This document shows, piece after piece, positions 25,901 through 40,900 of a DNA stretch of 64,000 nt (position 1 is the stretch's first letter; every line of letters starts with the position of its first letter). Under the pieces are notes generated by a model that saw only the letters and a program-made list of their open reading frames with translations, did no database searches and was not told where the DNA came from. The stretch is from assembly GCA_013398275.1 (NCBI GenBank), contig VZSE01009483.1:6800-70799 (forward strand), written 5' to 3'. Both the position numbers and the translations under genes were made by a program. This DNA comes from Promerops cafer. Lineage: Eukaryota; Chordata; Aves; Passeriformes; Nectariniidae.

Positions 25901-28900
25901 AAGTTCATGTAATAGAAATGTTCCACCTTTCTAGTTTCAGCTGAATGTGTCTCCTGCAAACAAAGGCAGCCAAACACACACCATTATAGAATTTATTATG
26001 CAGTTCAGCATGAAAATTCCAGAGAGAATAAATTGTCAGCAGCAAGTACTAACTGCACTAACTCCTTTTATTAATGATAGATTTCAGCATGCTAGGAAAA
26101 ATAAAATAGTGAAAAACTGTTTCCCAATTAATTGTCTAACATGTTATCTTAGAATGCAATTTAAAGAGTAGTTACTGTGATTAAAACACTGAATGCACTA
26201 AACAATTAAATTTAAAAATGCTATTCACAGTTAAAATAAGGATATAATTTTAAAATGCAACTTTATTTTAAGTTAGTAGCAATTTATATTCACATTCATA
26301 TTTAGCAATTAACATATCTAGTCTCTATTTTTAATACCAAATAAACAGCAAAATATTTATGCTCTGTTATCTACTATTAAAAATCTCTTCCCACAGAAAA
26401 AATTTTCTGTATTACAGATAGATTATAAGTAATACTGAAGATTTTAATATGCCAACTCTTCATAAGTACTTTACAATCCACATACTTCATGCATGGAGTG
26501 AGTGCGACATGAAGCACAAAATATTTAAATCTTTGCCAAAACAAGATTATGAAATAATTCTTCTTATTCTCAGCTGTTTCTTTCCAAATTTTCTAAGAAG
26601 GCCATGAATGCCAGCATATGAAATCTCATAGCTTGACTAAAATATGATTTTTTAAGGTGGCCACTATTTGTAGGGAAAAGAATACTGGCAAACCTGTGAA
26701 CTATGATTTCTGTCAACTCTCTCATGTGTATTTTTGTCTAATATACTTCTCTATTTCTTTATAAATATAACACCATCTGAGTGAAGTCTGTTTTTCTCTA
26801 TTTTTTTTTTCATTTTTAATCCTTAATTAAACCTTAGATTTTCTCATCTGTAATTAATGTCTACTCTAACCGAAGCATATCAAAGCCAGAATTAGGATTT
26901 TTTACTGAACTTTTTACAACCTATTTGCAGAATCATTTTTCCTTAAATTATACTGTACAAGTTTTTTGTTCACATGTTGTTTTGTATATACATGTCATTC
27001 AGATTCACAGAACAAAAAGAATGTCAAATTTTAGATCATCACAAGAGAAGCAATAACAGAGTTTTGCTTAGTCTGATTTTTCATAGTTTTCCTAAAACAC
27101 AAAATAAAGTAATTCACACTTATTGGGAGCGAATTTTAGTTCGTCTATTAACACAAAATTCTTCATGAACACATAGACATATATATGTTTCCACATAAAA
27201 GGGCTGTGTGCATGTATTTTTAGAATTCTCTTTGAATTCTGGATTACAAATTTAAATTTGACCAGATTTTATTTATAAAACATTCTCTTGTAAGGTCGCT
27301 TTCTGAACTAAAATAAAATACATGGCCTATATACTTACTTAAGTGCATCGTATTCTGCTAAAGAACAATTTCAGCAATTAAGTTGTTGAACTACCCTCAG
27401 TATAATTCAAACATCTTTATCAGGATCAGTTTAGCCTGTCAATTTATTTTCACTGACTACTGGTAGTACAGCACTGCATATTTTTGCTTACTTATATGCC
27501 TTATCTGATGGAAGTAGAAGTCATGTGAAAAGAGGAAATGCAGTAAGATCAGCTAAAACATGCACTTATCTAAACCACCAAATCCTCACTGCATAATAAA
27601 ACATTAGAAAGGAAATATTTCACATAAAGCCACAGAGAAAGAGGTCTTGGTGGTTTGAAGAACTGTTCTCCACTTCATAGCTCTGTTTAATGGCAGATTA
27701 TAGAGAAAAATAGGTTCTAATACCTAACACTCTCTTGGGCCCAATGGAGGATCTTATTTAACATTGAAAATGCACAGTAAGAGCAAAAAACACGCTGTAA
27801 ATGAACAGAAAGTTGAGAAAATTAAAAAATATCACAAATATTCTTAACCCTGCTGTTTGTTTCTAGTATTAAAGTTATCCAGCTGATTTATCTCTAGGTA
27901 TTCTGATGGATGTCTAATCAGAAATCTGAGTAGGCATAAAATAATAACTACTTACAGGATAAGTGCTGCCCTTTCAAAGTACTCAATGGCTTTTTCACAG
28001 AACTGGGTGTCAATGTAATACGCTCCAAGCCATTCAATGACCTCAATGTTGGAAGGGAAATACCGGTATGACTGACAAAATAGGAAAGGTGAAAAACCAC
28101 ACAACTTTAGTGATAAACAACATCTTTATGCTGCTTCTGGAATATCTTACTCAAGTGTTTAATTCTCCAGATGCCCAAAACATGTAATATAGATGAATGG
28201 AAGTAGTGTGCTACACTAAGTGATCTTGTGGGGGGGGGAGGAAAAAAAGCATGCCAAGTTTTCTAATTGCAGAATGCTTTTTAGAAGTTACCCAAGATGA
28301 GTCTGTCACATTTTCCATCTAGCCTTATTTGAAATACTATTTTAAATAGCTTGCAACAGCAAACACATTTACTTAAATCACATCTATGTACGAATAACTT
28401 ACCTAAAACGTTAAACAATGCTAACTAGTAAGTCTACAATTCCACGTTCACATCAGTCTGCTGAAAAACTCACCCCAAAGCATTCCTTTCTATACATAAT
28501 ACATAAATAGCATTCTCAGCTTTTTAGAAATTCCCTCAGAAATAGGCAGCAAAATTATCATCAAGCACAGCTCAACTGGTAATTCAGATTGCAACACAGC
28601 CTTTGGTCATCCTCACTTTGCACAGATAAAGGAAGAGAACTCTCAGATTGCACCAGACACTTCCGGTCTTATTCTTGCTTCTAACACCAAAGAATCTCTA
28701 CAAACTATGGACAGTAGTACAGCTGGTTTGATATGGAAGAAGCTGCCTTGTAGGCAACTGTGTATACATAATGTATAGCTATACTGTTAAAATATATATA
28801 AGAACTTCCAAACATAAACAAAACACAATATGTATGTATCCCCATATCTATTTTACAGACACAGTTTCCAATCAACTCAGTCACATTACATACCTCTAAA

Positions 28901-31900
28901 ACTGCTTCTATTATATCCCAATTTTATTTTGTCCCAGGCTATATTTTAAATTAACATTATTACAGGTCAGCGCAAGCAATGACTACATTAAAAAAAATGT
29001 AAAGTCTGAGGCCAATATCCACATGGAAACATAGCCTATGTATTTCCTTAGGATCTGACTACAAAAATCAGATTTTGTTAACTCTCCCCCAGTATCTCTT
29101 TTTTTATACTCTTTTGGATGACATTTTATAAGGTTTAAATTATTCAAATGTTAATTTGATATAGGAACCTATGGCAAAATTTTTTTTACTTAGGACAAAG
29201 TGCATTGAAAAAAGCAATATAAGAGCAAGTACCTCACAGTAATAATGAAAAGCCTGGGATTTATCACCTTCAGTATCATATAAATTCCCTAGCTTTGAAA
29301 GTACATGTGGATCAGTTGGTACCACACTGATCAACTGCAGCAGCCACTCTATGGCTTGATTGGGATCTTCCATGATCTGGTATCTGAGTTTTCCTCAGTC
29401 AAGGACTCATGCCAATGGTAGTTTGATTTACTCAGAATCCCTCCTACTTTACCTAATGCAATCCATATGCTGAATGCTACACCAGTCACTGTAGTATGGA
29501 ACCATGACTTTTTTTTTCCACACTGTTTTCATAATTTCATTTGTATCAGAAAGTACTTGTGTTATGCTAGAAGAAGAAAAGTATTCAGAGACTTTGTCTG
29601 CTCTTTCACCTTGGACTCAACAGAACTTTGGGCTCAGTTGTCCCCTCTCTCTCTGACACTAATCTTACTTTGACTTCCTCATCTATAAGAATGAAGTGTG
29701 AGAACCAGACCATTTATTTGCAGCCTTTACAACCTGGCTAGTTTCTGCACTAACAGCATTTTGTTCTAAAGTGATTAGGTAAAACTGCTATTCCCAAGAA
29801 CAGCCTTCTGCCAGCAGGGGGGTTTTCTACTCTATGTCTAAGGAGCACAGCCCAGACTATTCTGGTCCAGAGAACAGCAGTTTTAGCTGTTACTCAGCCT
29901 GCAGTGTGCTTTTCCCTCCTGAATGGCACAATGGCTCAGAGCTCTGCAGCAGTGTCAGCTGAAGCTACTGCCCAACTTGTTTTCTCAGTTTCTGCTGCAT
30001 CCTACCTGGCACAGCAGAAGCTTTTGAGGATTGGTGGAAGCAGTTTTACAGGGCAGTGAAGCAGAGAAGCACTTCCCCATATGGACACTCGGAGCTGTCA
30101 GGCCATTTATGTTGCTGTAAAGAGGCTATACATGGAATAGAGATCAGAGCCCTTTCGTATTTTTGGAGGTTACTTGTTTTACTGACTAGAATGTATTTTT
30201 ATTACCTACAATATTCTTAAAAGTGGAGTACATCAACTGGAATCTGTTCTGCCTTGGGGAGGATTTTATTAGTTTGGACATCCTCAGCAGCATTGTTGAT
30301 GAAGTTCATAGTTTAGAACATCACTGGGGATGTGCAAAGCCAATCTCTTCCCTCAGCTTTTCAATCTGTTGAGCTTTTGCAGTGCTGGGAGACAATTATT
30401 TTCTTACACATAAACTAACTAATCTGAAAACAGCTTTCAGAACAGAACTTTACATTTATTAACTATATAATTTTTTCTTAAATATTTTACTTATTTGTGC
30501 TTACATTTGCCACATTATTTTCATAATAAAACCAGCAGCATTTTAAATATTCCATGACACAATTTAATACCGAGTGTAAATCTAATCCCTGCAATGTGAA
30601 CAGTCTTAATGTTCTTCACTTGCTTCACTGGAAATATTCAAATAAGGGTTAAGTTCTGGACTCATTTTTCTCGCAAACATCAGATAATAAATCATTCTCA
30701 CTATAATGGACACCACAGTAAATATCTAAATCACCTTGACATGACTGAAGCACATATTTCAGATTAAATACAGAGTTACTAAATTTTGGAGTTTACTAAA
30801 ACCACCATTCCTTATCATAACCCAGAAAAAGATACATGCTTGCTAGCTGGTAAAGGACTTGGGCACTATTTGGAAGGATTGCATGGAGTTTCAGAAAACA
30901 ATCCAAAGCTTCATCTATCTTGTTTAACTTCTTGTAAGCTAAACCTAAAAAATAAAGGTTACAGTATTAATATAAGGAGAAACAGATTACTTCAGCATAT
31001 AAACTGAAAGAATAACCAAGAAAAGTAAAATAGGAACACAGTGCTTGGAGGCAGCGTGCCTGCCTTGACTTTTAAGGACTCTCTATTTGTGAGAGCCATG
31101 TACAGAATTCTTACCAGCCAGCATGACCTACCAAACTGATAAACACAAGGAACGTGAACCCAATCAAAGTCCAAGAACTTAGGTAATCTCATTTTTTGAA
31201 CAAGATGAATGAGAGAAACGCAAGGCTTTTAGAGGGGAATGACTGCTAGTTTAATAATGCTGAAACTGGTATCCTTTTAGTAGGTAGTATGAATTTCTTA
31301 ATCTTCAAAGTAACTTATTCATCTGCAATTACTAATCGATGTTGTTAACACTGGGAATTTTTTTTTTGCAGAACAGACAGGTAGTACAAGTTAATACCTT
31401 GCCATAACATAAATTACTCAATAAAGTAATAATAATTCACACATATTTCTATAAGAAACCTTTCAAAGACAGATTCTCAGAAACACTAGTGCTACCTTCA
31501 GTCAAAAGCTAAATCACAATAGCACCTGTGACTTACCAAGATTATAAAGTGCTTCAGTGCATAAGGAATCATTCCTGAGAGCTTCCTTATAAAATTCAGC
31601 TGCTTTTTCGCAGTCTCCATTTGCAAAAACAGTATTTCCTTTGTTAGTTAGAGCTGCTGGATTGTACCTATCAGAATTTACAGCTAAATCTGCATAGTTA
31701 GTTGCTTGTTCCAATTCATTTCCCTACATGAACAAAACAAACATTGTATTATTAATTTGTCAGGTAATTTTCTTACAGCTGTGGCTTCTTCCAGGAATTT
31801 CAGGGGACTGAGGATGAAAAACAACCCCATTACTCAGTCCTAAAGTATTTCTGGTATATTTGCATAAGGTAGATCATCTCCTTCAAGTTTCAGGTAACAC

Positions 31901-34900
31901 TTGAGACATGTCTTGCCACTCTGTCCCATTCAGTCTGCAAGCTTTCTTTGTTGTAATAAAGTAGCATTTATTAAAAAAAAAAACAAAAAACCCTGCCCTA
32001 CAAACTTCATACACAAACACACCTGCCTAAGCTACATATTTCATTCTGAAGTTCCTGAAGTTCAGCCAGGGTCCCCAGGGCCAATGTTTTAAATCCAGCC
32101 ACTGAGCTGCAGGCAAATCCAACTGCAGGCATGTTTCTGTGGCCTGGGCCTCAATTTCACTCTTCTTCCCATCAATATATACAAAGGGATCTGATCCAAA
32201 TTTCAACTGGTGTTCCAGAATAACTACTCTAAGGTGCAGTTTCTTCTTGTTTACAGAGATTATTTAGGCAGACACAAAAATTGCTACAAAAATACAGAGG
32301 TTGCTACATAAACCACAGTTCTTAACTGGTCTGGCTGAAGCAAACACTTACCAAATAATAAAGGAATGAAAGGTTTGTTGCAGCTGCACTCTTTACTCTG
32401 CTATCCTTTTTTTCAAACATTTTCAAAGTCTCCAGTGCCTAGAAATAATTTGGAAACAACTTACTTCACACTGAAGTGAACTTATTCCAAAATCCTTTCA
32501 GAAAGTATTGATAAACTTCACAGTAACAAACAGCTGAAATTATCGATTCGTATACTCACATACGTGATAATTACTAGAGCTTGTAACACACACTTGTGAG
32601 CAGGTACACACAAGAGTGTATCTGTATTTATACAATATTCATTTTCATCACAAAATTTCAATAATATTGGCTATTTATTACCTATCCAAAATTTAGATTA
32701 GGTAAGGCTACAGTGAACTACAGGTATCTGACAATTCTGTACGTACAAAACACAATGTTAGATGATTTGCCTTCAAACCAGTCAATAAAATAAAATAATA
32801 ATTTTATATAATAAAATAATAATAAAAGTTCTTATACCTATTTTTCTAGTTCTTTAAGTGAACACAAATGAATTGACATAAAACCCATATTAAAAAGCTG
32901 AAAAAGAGCACACTATATAAAAAAATACACACCATAGTGTAGGACTGGATTTAAATGTGTCTTTGTTTTGTGTAATAAGATGATGACAATTGCCTAAGTT
33001 TAGGAAGTACTCAAATGTGAAGCCTGAGGCCAGAGGATTTTTTAAAAAACTTTAACATGAAAACGAAATTTTGTAAACTTCAAAAAAAAAAGATAATTAT
33101 AAACAAAAAAAAAGAGCATATTTATAGCAAATAAACTACAAAAATTCCTCTGATACAAAAAGCAACTTTTTAATTTCATTGACTATGGAATAACATTTGT
33201 AACTGCAGACTAAATTATTAAATAAATCTGTCTCCCTTATGCTAAATATTTATATTAACAACACAAACTGTTAGAATATCACAGTGAGCCCAGTTCCATC
33301 ATCTATTACAACACAGTTGTGGCAACCACTATTTAACCATCAACATTAGCAATTCAGAAGTTTCCTTCCTCTTTTCCATGAACTTTTTAAGCTGCTGTTT
33401 ACATATCAAAGCAAAGGCATGATACTATATGTCAAATGCCAAAACAAACATAAAGAGAAGTTTTAATTGTCTGTCACACATAGTTTTCACAGTTACTCTA
33501 CACAAAGACCACAACTGTATTAATAATGTGCAAAATGACAAAATATATACAGCTAAATGTAGTTCATAGATTTAATCAACTACATCCTACCCAAGAACTA
33601 TGAACTACTAATGATCCTAATATTCTTCTAATAGAAAATTCTTTAAAAATACACCAATTTCAATCAAGAAAACCATTTCAAAAGTTAGGCTCTAGATTTT
33701 GTGGTCTCAGAAATGTAAGAATTTAAACTACAAGACTTAAACGTTTTTTATATATATATTTGCGACTTTCTCTAAAAAGGGAATGATCCCAAATATTTCC
33801 AGATGTAACATTACTATATCTGAAGTACTCTATTCTTAAGCAAAGATTTGCTTTTTCATGGAATTAACTTCTGGTGAATTTAGAGCTTTACAGTTCAAAG
33901 TTACTTTCTGAAAAGCCATTTCCAATTGTATCTGATTTATTTACCTTTTCTTTTACTGCTAAATGGCACCTTGGATGATAAAGACTGGACAGAAATTCCC
34001 TTTTCATGTATAATTAAAAGTTCACATGACTCTGAACTCCACTCATTTACTGGTAAATTATGTTGTGGGTCTTTTGAACCATTTCAGCAATTATGAGCCC
34101 TAGGACGAAAATCCATAGGCATTATTCCTTTTGTCCTTGTAAAGTAGCACTGCATTATCAGTTACATTTAAAGATTTCTGAAGAACTTCTAACTTTTTAA
34201 TCCCAACAACAACAATTACTTAGGTTAAACAATCAAAACACAGACTATCCAAACTATTCTTTGTGACTCGCTTCCAATGTATCTAAATTACTTGCTTATA
34301 GAACTTAAACTTCAAAGCAGCTTGTCTGACTCTAGCAGGGTGTGCCAGAGATGTTAAGATGATGCATGGTTAACCTGCAGAATTTTGTTTTTAAATTAAT
34401 TTTCAAAGTTTTTCTTCGATATTAAAAAAATTTCAAAATATTTTACACACACAACTAAACATAACATGGCTAATTATCCTTTGAATTTTTTATTTTATAT
34501 GCAAGGACTGTTTTAAAATAATATATTCATTATGATGAACCCATACTTAAGCCTATTGTTGTATCAGGAGTAATCTATCTTAGTTGTTTTTTTTTTTAAG
34601 ACACAATAAAACTTCAGCCTTGGAACTGAGTATTTCAGAAAGTTTCCATTCTTGTTATTTAGCCAAAGGTGTGTTGAGCAGTTGGTGAGTTAGGAAGTAT
34701 ATGAACAACAGACAGGGTGAATGTAAATGTCAGCTGCAGTTTTATTAGAACAAAACAAATACAAAGATGCTCTGCAATCACCATTCTGCAGTCCCACTCT
34801 ACTGTTAAGTGGTTCCAGTGCAAGTTAAATGTCTTCTGACACATAATCCAAGTAAAAAGGTTCTTCTCCCCTTACTCCTAACTTCCAACACACTTCCCTC

Positions 34901-37900
34901 TCCCTCCACTGAAGTACTCCACAAAACATCACCAACAATCTCTGTATCTCATTTTACCTCTGAGAAGTGATTTTAGTTTTTTTACCCTATACTGAACACT
35001 AACTGGAAATCACAAAAAATTATCACTGGAACAATAAATTCTTGAGGTCATAAGACTTTTTACCTACCTGTAACACTCTCACCCTTCAAAAGCTATCATC
35101 AGTAAAGCTACCAGATTTGCCCAAAACTTTGCAAACTCTCAAACTGCTTCCTGATCTCAGAAAAGGTTTCAATGTGCTGGTTTTGGCTGGGATAGTTAAT
35201 TCTTTTCATAAAAACTTGCATGGGGCTCTGTTTTGGGTTTGTGCTGGAAACTGTTGATAACAGTTTTAGCTAAGCAGGGCTCACACAAAGCCAAGGCCTT
35301 TTCTGCCCCTCACCCCACTGCACCAGTGAGTGGACTGGGGGTGCACAAGGAATTGGGACAAGACACAGCCATGGCAGCTGGCCCCAGCTGATCAAAGGGA
35401 TGTCCCAGACCATGAGGTGTCATACCCAGCACATAAAGCCGGGGGAAGACGAAGGAAGAGGGGATGTTTGGAGCAATGCTGTTTGTCTCCCCAAGACACC
35501 ATCATGGATGGTGGAGCCCTGCTCTCCTGGGAATGGCTGAACACACCTGTCTGCCCATGGGAAGTGGTGAATGAATTCCTTGGTTTCACTTTGCTTGTGT
35601 GCACAGCTTTTGCTTTACCTATTACACAGTCTTTATCTTAGCTCATGAGTTTTCTCCCCCTTACTCTTCTGATTCTACCCATCCCAGCAGGGCAGGGAGT
35701 GAGTGACTGACTGGTGCTTGGTTGCCAGCTGGGGTTGAACCACAGCAGTCAGACACACAGGTAGGACAGGGTAACTCTCTTGCTGTATCTGCAGGGAAGG
35801 AGAAGAGGACAAGACAGACAGGAAGAGCAAGAGCTGCTCAGAAAACCAGAAAAGCTTAAATATGAGAAGTAAAAGCAGGCTGAAGTTAAGCACGTGGCCA
35901 TGTGTGCATCCCTCCAAGATGTGGGAATGTGAATGACTTTAGAAGACAAGAGGTATTCACAGCTTCAGCTCTAATTTTGCTGTAGATGATCTGCTGTAAC
36001 TCTTGCCACTCATGGACAGCTGAGGATTGCTCTATTCTTTCTTATTTATCAAGCATTCCTATCACTGAATGTACCAGCCTGTGCATGTTAGAAGGAAACC
36101 CATCAAATCCTGTCAGATATCTGAGTTTGTTTTTGTTCAGATGAAGCTTTTTTCTAACTACTCACATTCCAAACCAAGCCTTCTATGTAATGGAATGGCA
36201 GAAGAGCCAACTAAAGTATAAGGACAATTTATAGTACTTTAGGGAATGCTGTAGTACGTGGGGAACAGCAAGAATACCAGAGCATAAACAGTAATTATAC
36301 ATAGCAGATGAAGCTGCATGTATTCTGGTACTACAGTCAATCTAACTGAGAGAAAGATTCAGCTCATATTAATTAAAACACTCCCAGACTGATTAGCAAC
36401 AGGCTTTCTAGGCTCTACTGACTGTACTGACCTCAGTTCCATTAACTGCAATGACAGCTTGGACACCCAGTGAAGAAAACTACACTTAGGTGTTTTGATT
36501 TTGAAATGCACTGCATTCACTCTAACTTCCATGGCAGAAATTTCATTTAGATAAAACTTGTCTCTTGCCAGTGTTTTTATGAAGTTATTTTACTGATCAA
36601 CATCAAAATAATTATTGTTTGCATAAATCACACTTTCCCTTGCCAAAAAATATGCTGTGGCTAAAAAAGGTACCTTTGCAAATACAGTATTAAAAAGTAC
36701 TAATGTGAAAAGTTACTATACCTGGTTAAAATTCTGTTGCCTCAAGTAAGTAGTGGCTTTATTTATTTCCAGATCATTGGCTAACTCTACATAGTGGGAA
36801 GCTTTCACCGCATCAACACACCTGCAACAGAAAGCAAGCTGTGAAGATAAACAAAATGCATCTGTGCAAATGCCTCCAAGTTACATATTTTTTTCAGCTC
36901 ATTTGCTTTCCGAACTGAATTTTCTTAGCTAATCTTTCTTCACAGTGGCAAAGAGCACTCTGATTAAAAATACTTGTAAGAATATTTCAGTCCTATAACC
37001 TACCCTAAATACAGTATCTCTGTTGACTCTTGTTTCTTTTAAGTCAGCTGCCTAAATATCACTTTATTTTCTATCACTGAGCAATACTTGATGTCAAAAA
37101 CTGACTAAAATAATTTTTCAAGCCATTTTCTTTGGCTACATTCTATAATTTGGTTTTTTAAATTTCATCTCCTGATGCATATATTACCAACCTATAAAAA
37201 ATATTAGTGAACAAAGCCAGAGACTACAGACTGTGTCCCTGAGCTACATCATCATAATAATAAAGTCATAACAGTAAGTCTCTTTCTGATCATCCCCCCA
37301 TAATTTGTGGCTTAGGGTCTTCTGCAAAAAGAGTACAGAACAGAAGGCAGCAGACAGTTTGGATGTTCACTCACAGCAACCATCTTCCACGGTTGGGTGT
37401 GATCTACTTTCAGCTGCCTGATCATTTAAATAAGACCTTTATTTATTGTATGCATATCCTGTTCTCTCAAACACTTGGAAAATAGGCACAGTAAATGAAC
37501 AACTTGTGGGATACTTCCTTAATCCCTTCCACTATTTTTTAACTGCTGGAAAGCCACCTTCTTTCCTTTTAATAGTGGGCTGTTTTGCCAACAGAAGTTT
37601 AATTCAAAAAACTGCCTGCTGTTATAATTGGTTTGGCACATGGACAGTCTTTAGACAAATGCCTTTTATGTTACAGGAAAAGTTGTAATAAAAATTGGTA
37701 ATTTCTTCTTTTATTATAGATGTCTTTTCAACATCAAAAAAGCATTTTCAACTGTCAGTTTTAACATCTTTTAACCATCAAATGCAATGAGATTTAACTA
37801 TCCAACTGTTCTTAATGAAATATGACAGAATAGTCCCAATATTATGTCACATTTTAAGAAGTTATGAACTCTGAAAAATATCTGTTCCCACTTTATTTCT

Positions 37901-40900
37901 CTAAATAAAACGAATTTGATTGAAAGTACATTTAATACTCAGAGAACCCATAATGAAGTTTATAATCAGAAAAACTAAGCTAAAACTGCTGGTTAAACTT
38001 CTTCACTGGGCTTTAATACCTCAGTGTAAAATAACAAAGAGTAAATCTGTACTGATACACAAAAAACAACCCCACAGATCTCAGCAAAAGCTGTTCAATT
38101 AGCCAGAACAGATTTGAGTGTGTTACTCCATGACAAGTATTCTGTGGATAGCACTAAAAAAACGGAGTATCTGACAACCTTTTCTAGTTTTTCTGAACAA
38201 AAAACAAGAGCAGCCAGAGCAAATCGGACTTGCTCATGCCAACAAATTAGAAAACAAACAACTAATTTTTCACAAGACATATTATTTAAGTCCTGATAAT
38301 TCAGAACGGCAGAAGCAGGGAAATTATAAGATTATAATTATTATTAAACCATCAAACACCACCTTGTGGACTCTAGCAGACAATGCATGTCTGTGTGAGA
38401 GATTGTTTCCTCTTAGTATAAACAGCTTTCCTAGTGAATTATAATTATAGGACCTGCAAAATTTGAGAATAATCCTAACAGGCCATAAACCTCAAGTAAA
38501 GGACAGTCCTCTTTTCCCATCAAACATTATTCATTACCCAAACATTAACATATATGTTAGTAATATTGTGCCTGCAATACACAACATTCATTTGCATATA
38601 TATTATTTTCCAATGCTATTAAAATACAAAAAAAAAAAATCAAAGCAAGCCCTTATAATAAAAATAAATTTTGGAAAACTTATGCTATTAGTTTTTATTC
38701 TGTCATTATAGGAAGTGTGTCTAATTGAATTTGTTTTAAAGAGAAGAGTATTCTGCTGTAGAAAATACCACAGAAACCAAAAGCTAGGCTGTACATTGAA
38801 AAAGAAAGTCCAAATGATGAACTGTGTCAGCAGCTTATCATTGTGTACACTTCTGTAAGTGTTTTAAGAATTAGTAGATTAAGTTTATATTTATAAATAT
38901 TAAGTTCATAAATGAAATTCAAACAAAGCTTTCTTAAAATTTAGATTCCAGTGTTTTATATAATGACTCTGAGTCATCAGAGTGATCACTCAGAGTGATC
39001 AAAACTTCTTAAGCACTCCAAGTCTTCATTATGCCATCTTCAACCTTAAAGACTAGCAATCACTGCCTTCCATATAGCATTTGTCTGCTGAGACTTTTAA
39101 AAGCTTTTCAATTTTGAAATGGAATTTTCAAATTCAATTGAACTTTTTGTGTGAATTCAGAACACCGCAAAATGTATAATTAAGAGTTGACTTTTGATGA
39201 TAAATTACTTTTTAAGACAGAACACATTGTAATGTTTTGTTAGGAGGCAAACTGAAAATAGCCTGGTTGCTCTGTTTGAGATGCACAGAGAACTGTGCTT
39301 CCCATGCTGCTTCCATCTCTGAACTGGTTTCATAACCAGCACAAGAGTTGGCATAGCTTAGACAAAAAGAAGCCCCACTTGACTCTTACCAGTCATAGCC
39401 TACTGCAAAAGATGTCTCAATTGCCGGTGCAATGAGTTTAGCAGCTGTCATGATGTATTCCTCTGCCAAGGACTTCCTGAAGGAAAAAAACCCACAAAAA
39501 CACAACACAAAAATATGAAAGAAATTCTTCGCTGTCAGGGCGGCGAGGCACTGGAACAGGCTGCCCAGAGAAGCTGTGGATGCTCCATTCCTGGAAGTGT
39601 TCAAGGCCAGGTCAGATGGGGCTCTGAGCAACCTGGTCAAGTGGGAGGTGTCCCTGCCCAAAGCAGGGGGGCTGGAACCAGATCATCTCTAAAGTCCCTT
39701 CCAATGCAAACCATTCTATACTTGCTTACAATTCTATGCCACCATTTCAAAAACAGGTATAGAAAAAAGGTGAAACAAAATGTGTTATAGCTTCTTCCTG
39801 CACTCAGTACAAATCTCAAGTCAATGTAACCAGTTCCCTGTTACCACTATTCCCCTGTATCCTGATTAAGGTCTTAGTTTTTTCTGTTTTCCTTTCACTG
39901 CACACTAGTTGTACTTTTTTAAAAAACTCAAATGCTGCAAGTTCTAAGCAGTGTACCCTGTAACATTTGGGGTAGATACTCTACTTTAGGGCAGTACACT
40001 AAACTGAGTAATCCAACTGGTTCTTCTGAGCATGTCCTTTCCTAAGAACTGGGAAGACACCTTTGTAACAAGAGCTGTGGACAGGTGACAAGACTGATAA
40101 TCCTTCCAAGAACTAAAATTCAAGGCACCACAATCAAGAAAGAACAGAGTCCACCATTACCTCTCACGTTCTATTTGACTTAAACTGTCATTTTTAATGG
40201 CTTCAATCAGTAGATTAGTATGTAGATCAACCTGGATGGGGACAAAACAACTGCAAATTATACCAGCATACAAACATTTAATTATTTTATAGACAATATG
40301 ACTGCAAACATAAATTGATGTAAAATGTAGAGTCTATAATGTCACTTTCCACATTTGAAAAAGCTAGCTTCAGTTTAAAGTAGTTTTCTAACTGTAGTAG
40401 TTTTCTAACCGTATACTCTGAAATTTGGCCTTACAACTACTTCAACACTGTTTTTCTGCTCATGTGTGTTGTCACAGCACATTAAGGTTGTTAACAGATG
40501 TAGTTCATGTCACGTGTATCAGACCAGGAAGGCTGCAGATCACAGTGAGAATATTCTCATGCTTAAAAATAAGCATTTGCTGAACTGCTGTGGTATTCAG
40601 CAGATGAGGACTTGAGCTACCTCCTGATTGCAATAACTTGCATGACCATCTTATGGTTGCTATCACACATCTCTGTTAGCTGTAAAAGAAGTTATGCAGG
40701 GTATGCTAGGTAGTCACCCCTTCCTCATTTATTGGGGACAGATCATAGATTTATGCAAAATAAAGACCAGAAGGATCTTTTCTCTGACCTCTTCATAAAA
40801 AAATAGAGAAATGTCTGTTGGTATGTCTGTTAAAACTATAGCTTGCCTACCCTTAGAAATAACTTCTGCAGTCTAAAGGCTTTCTTCCAACGAATGATCT

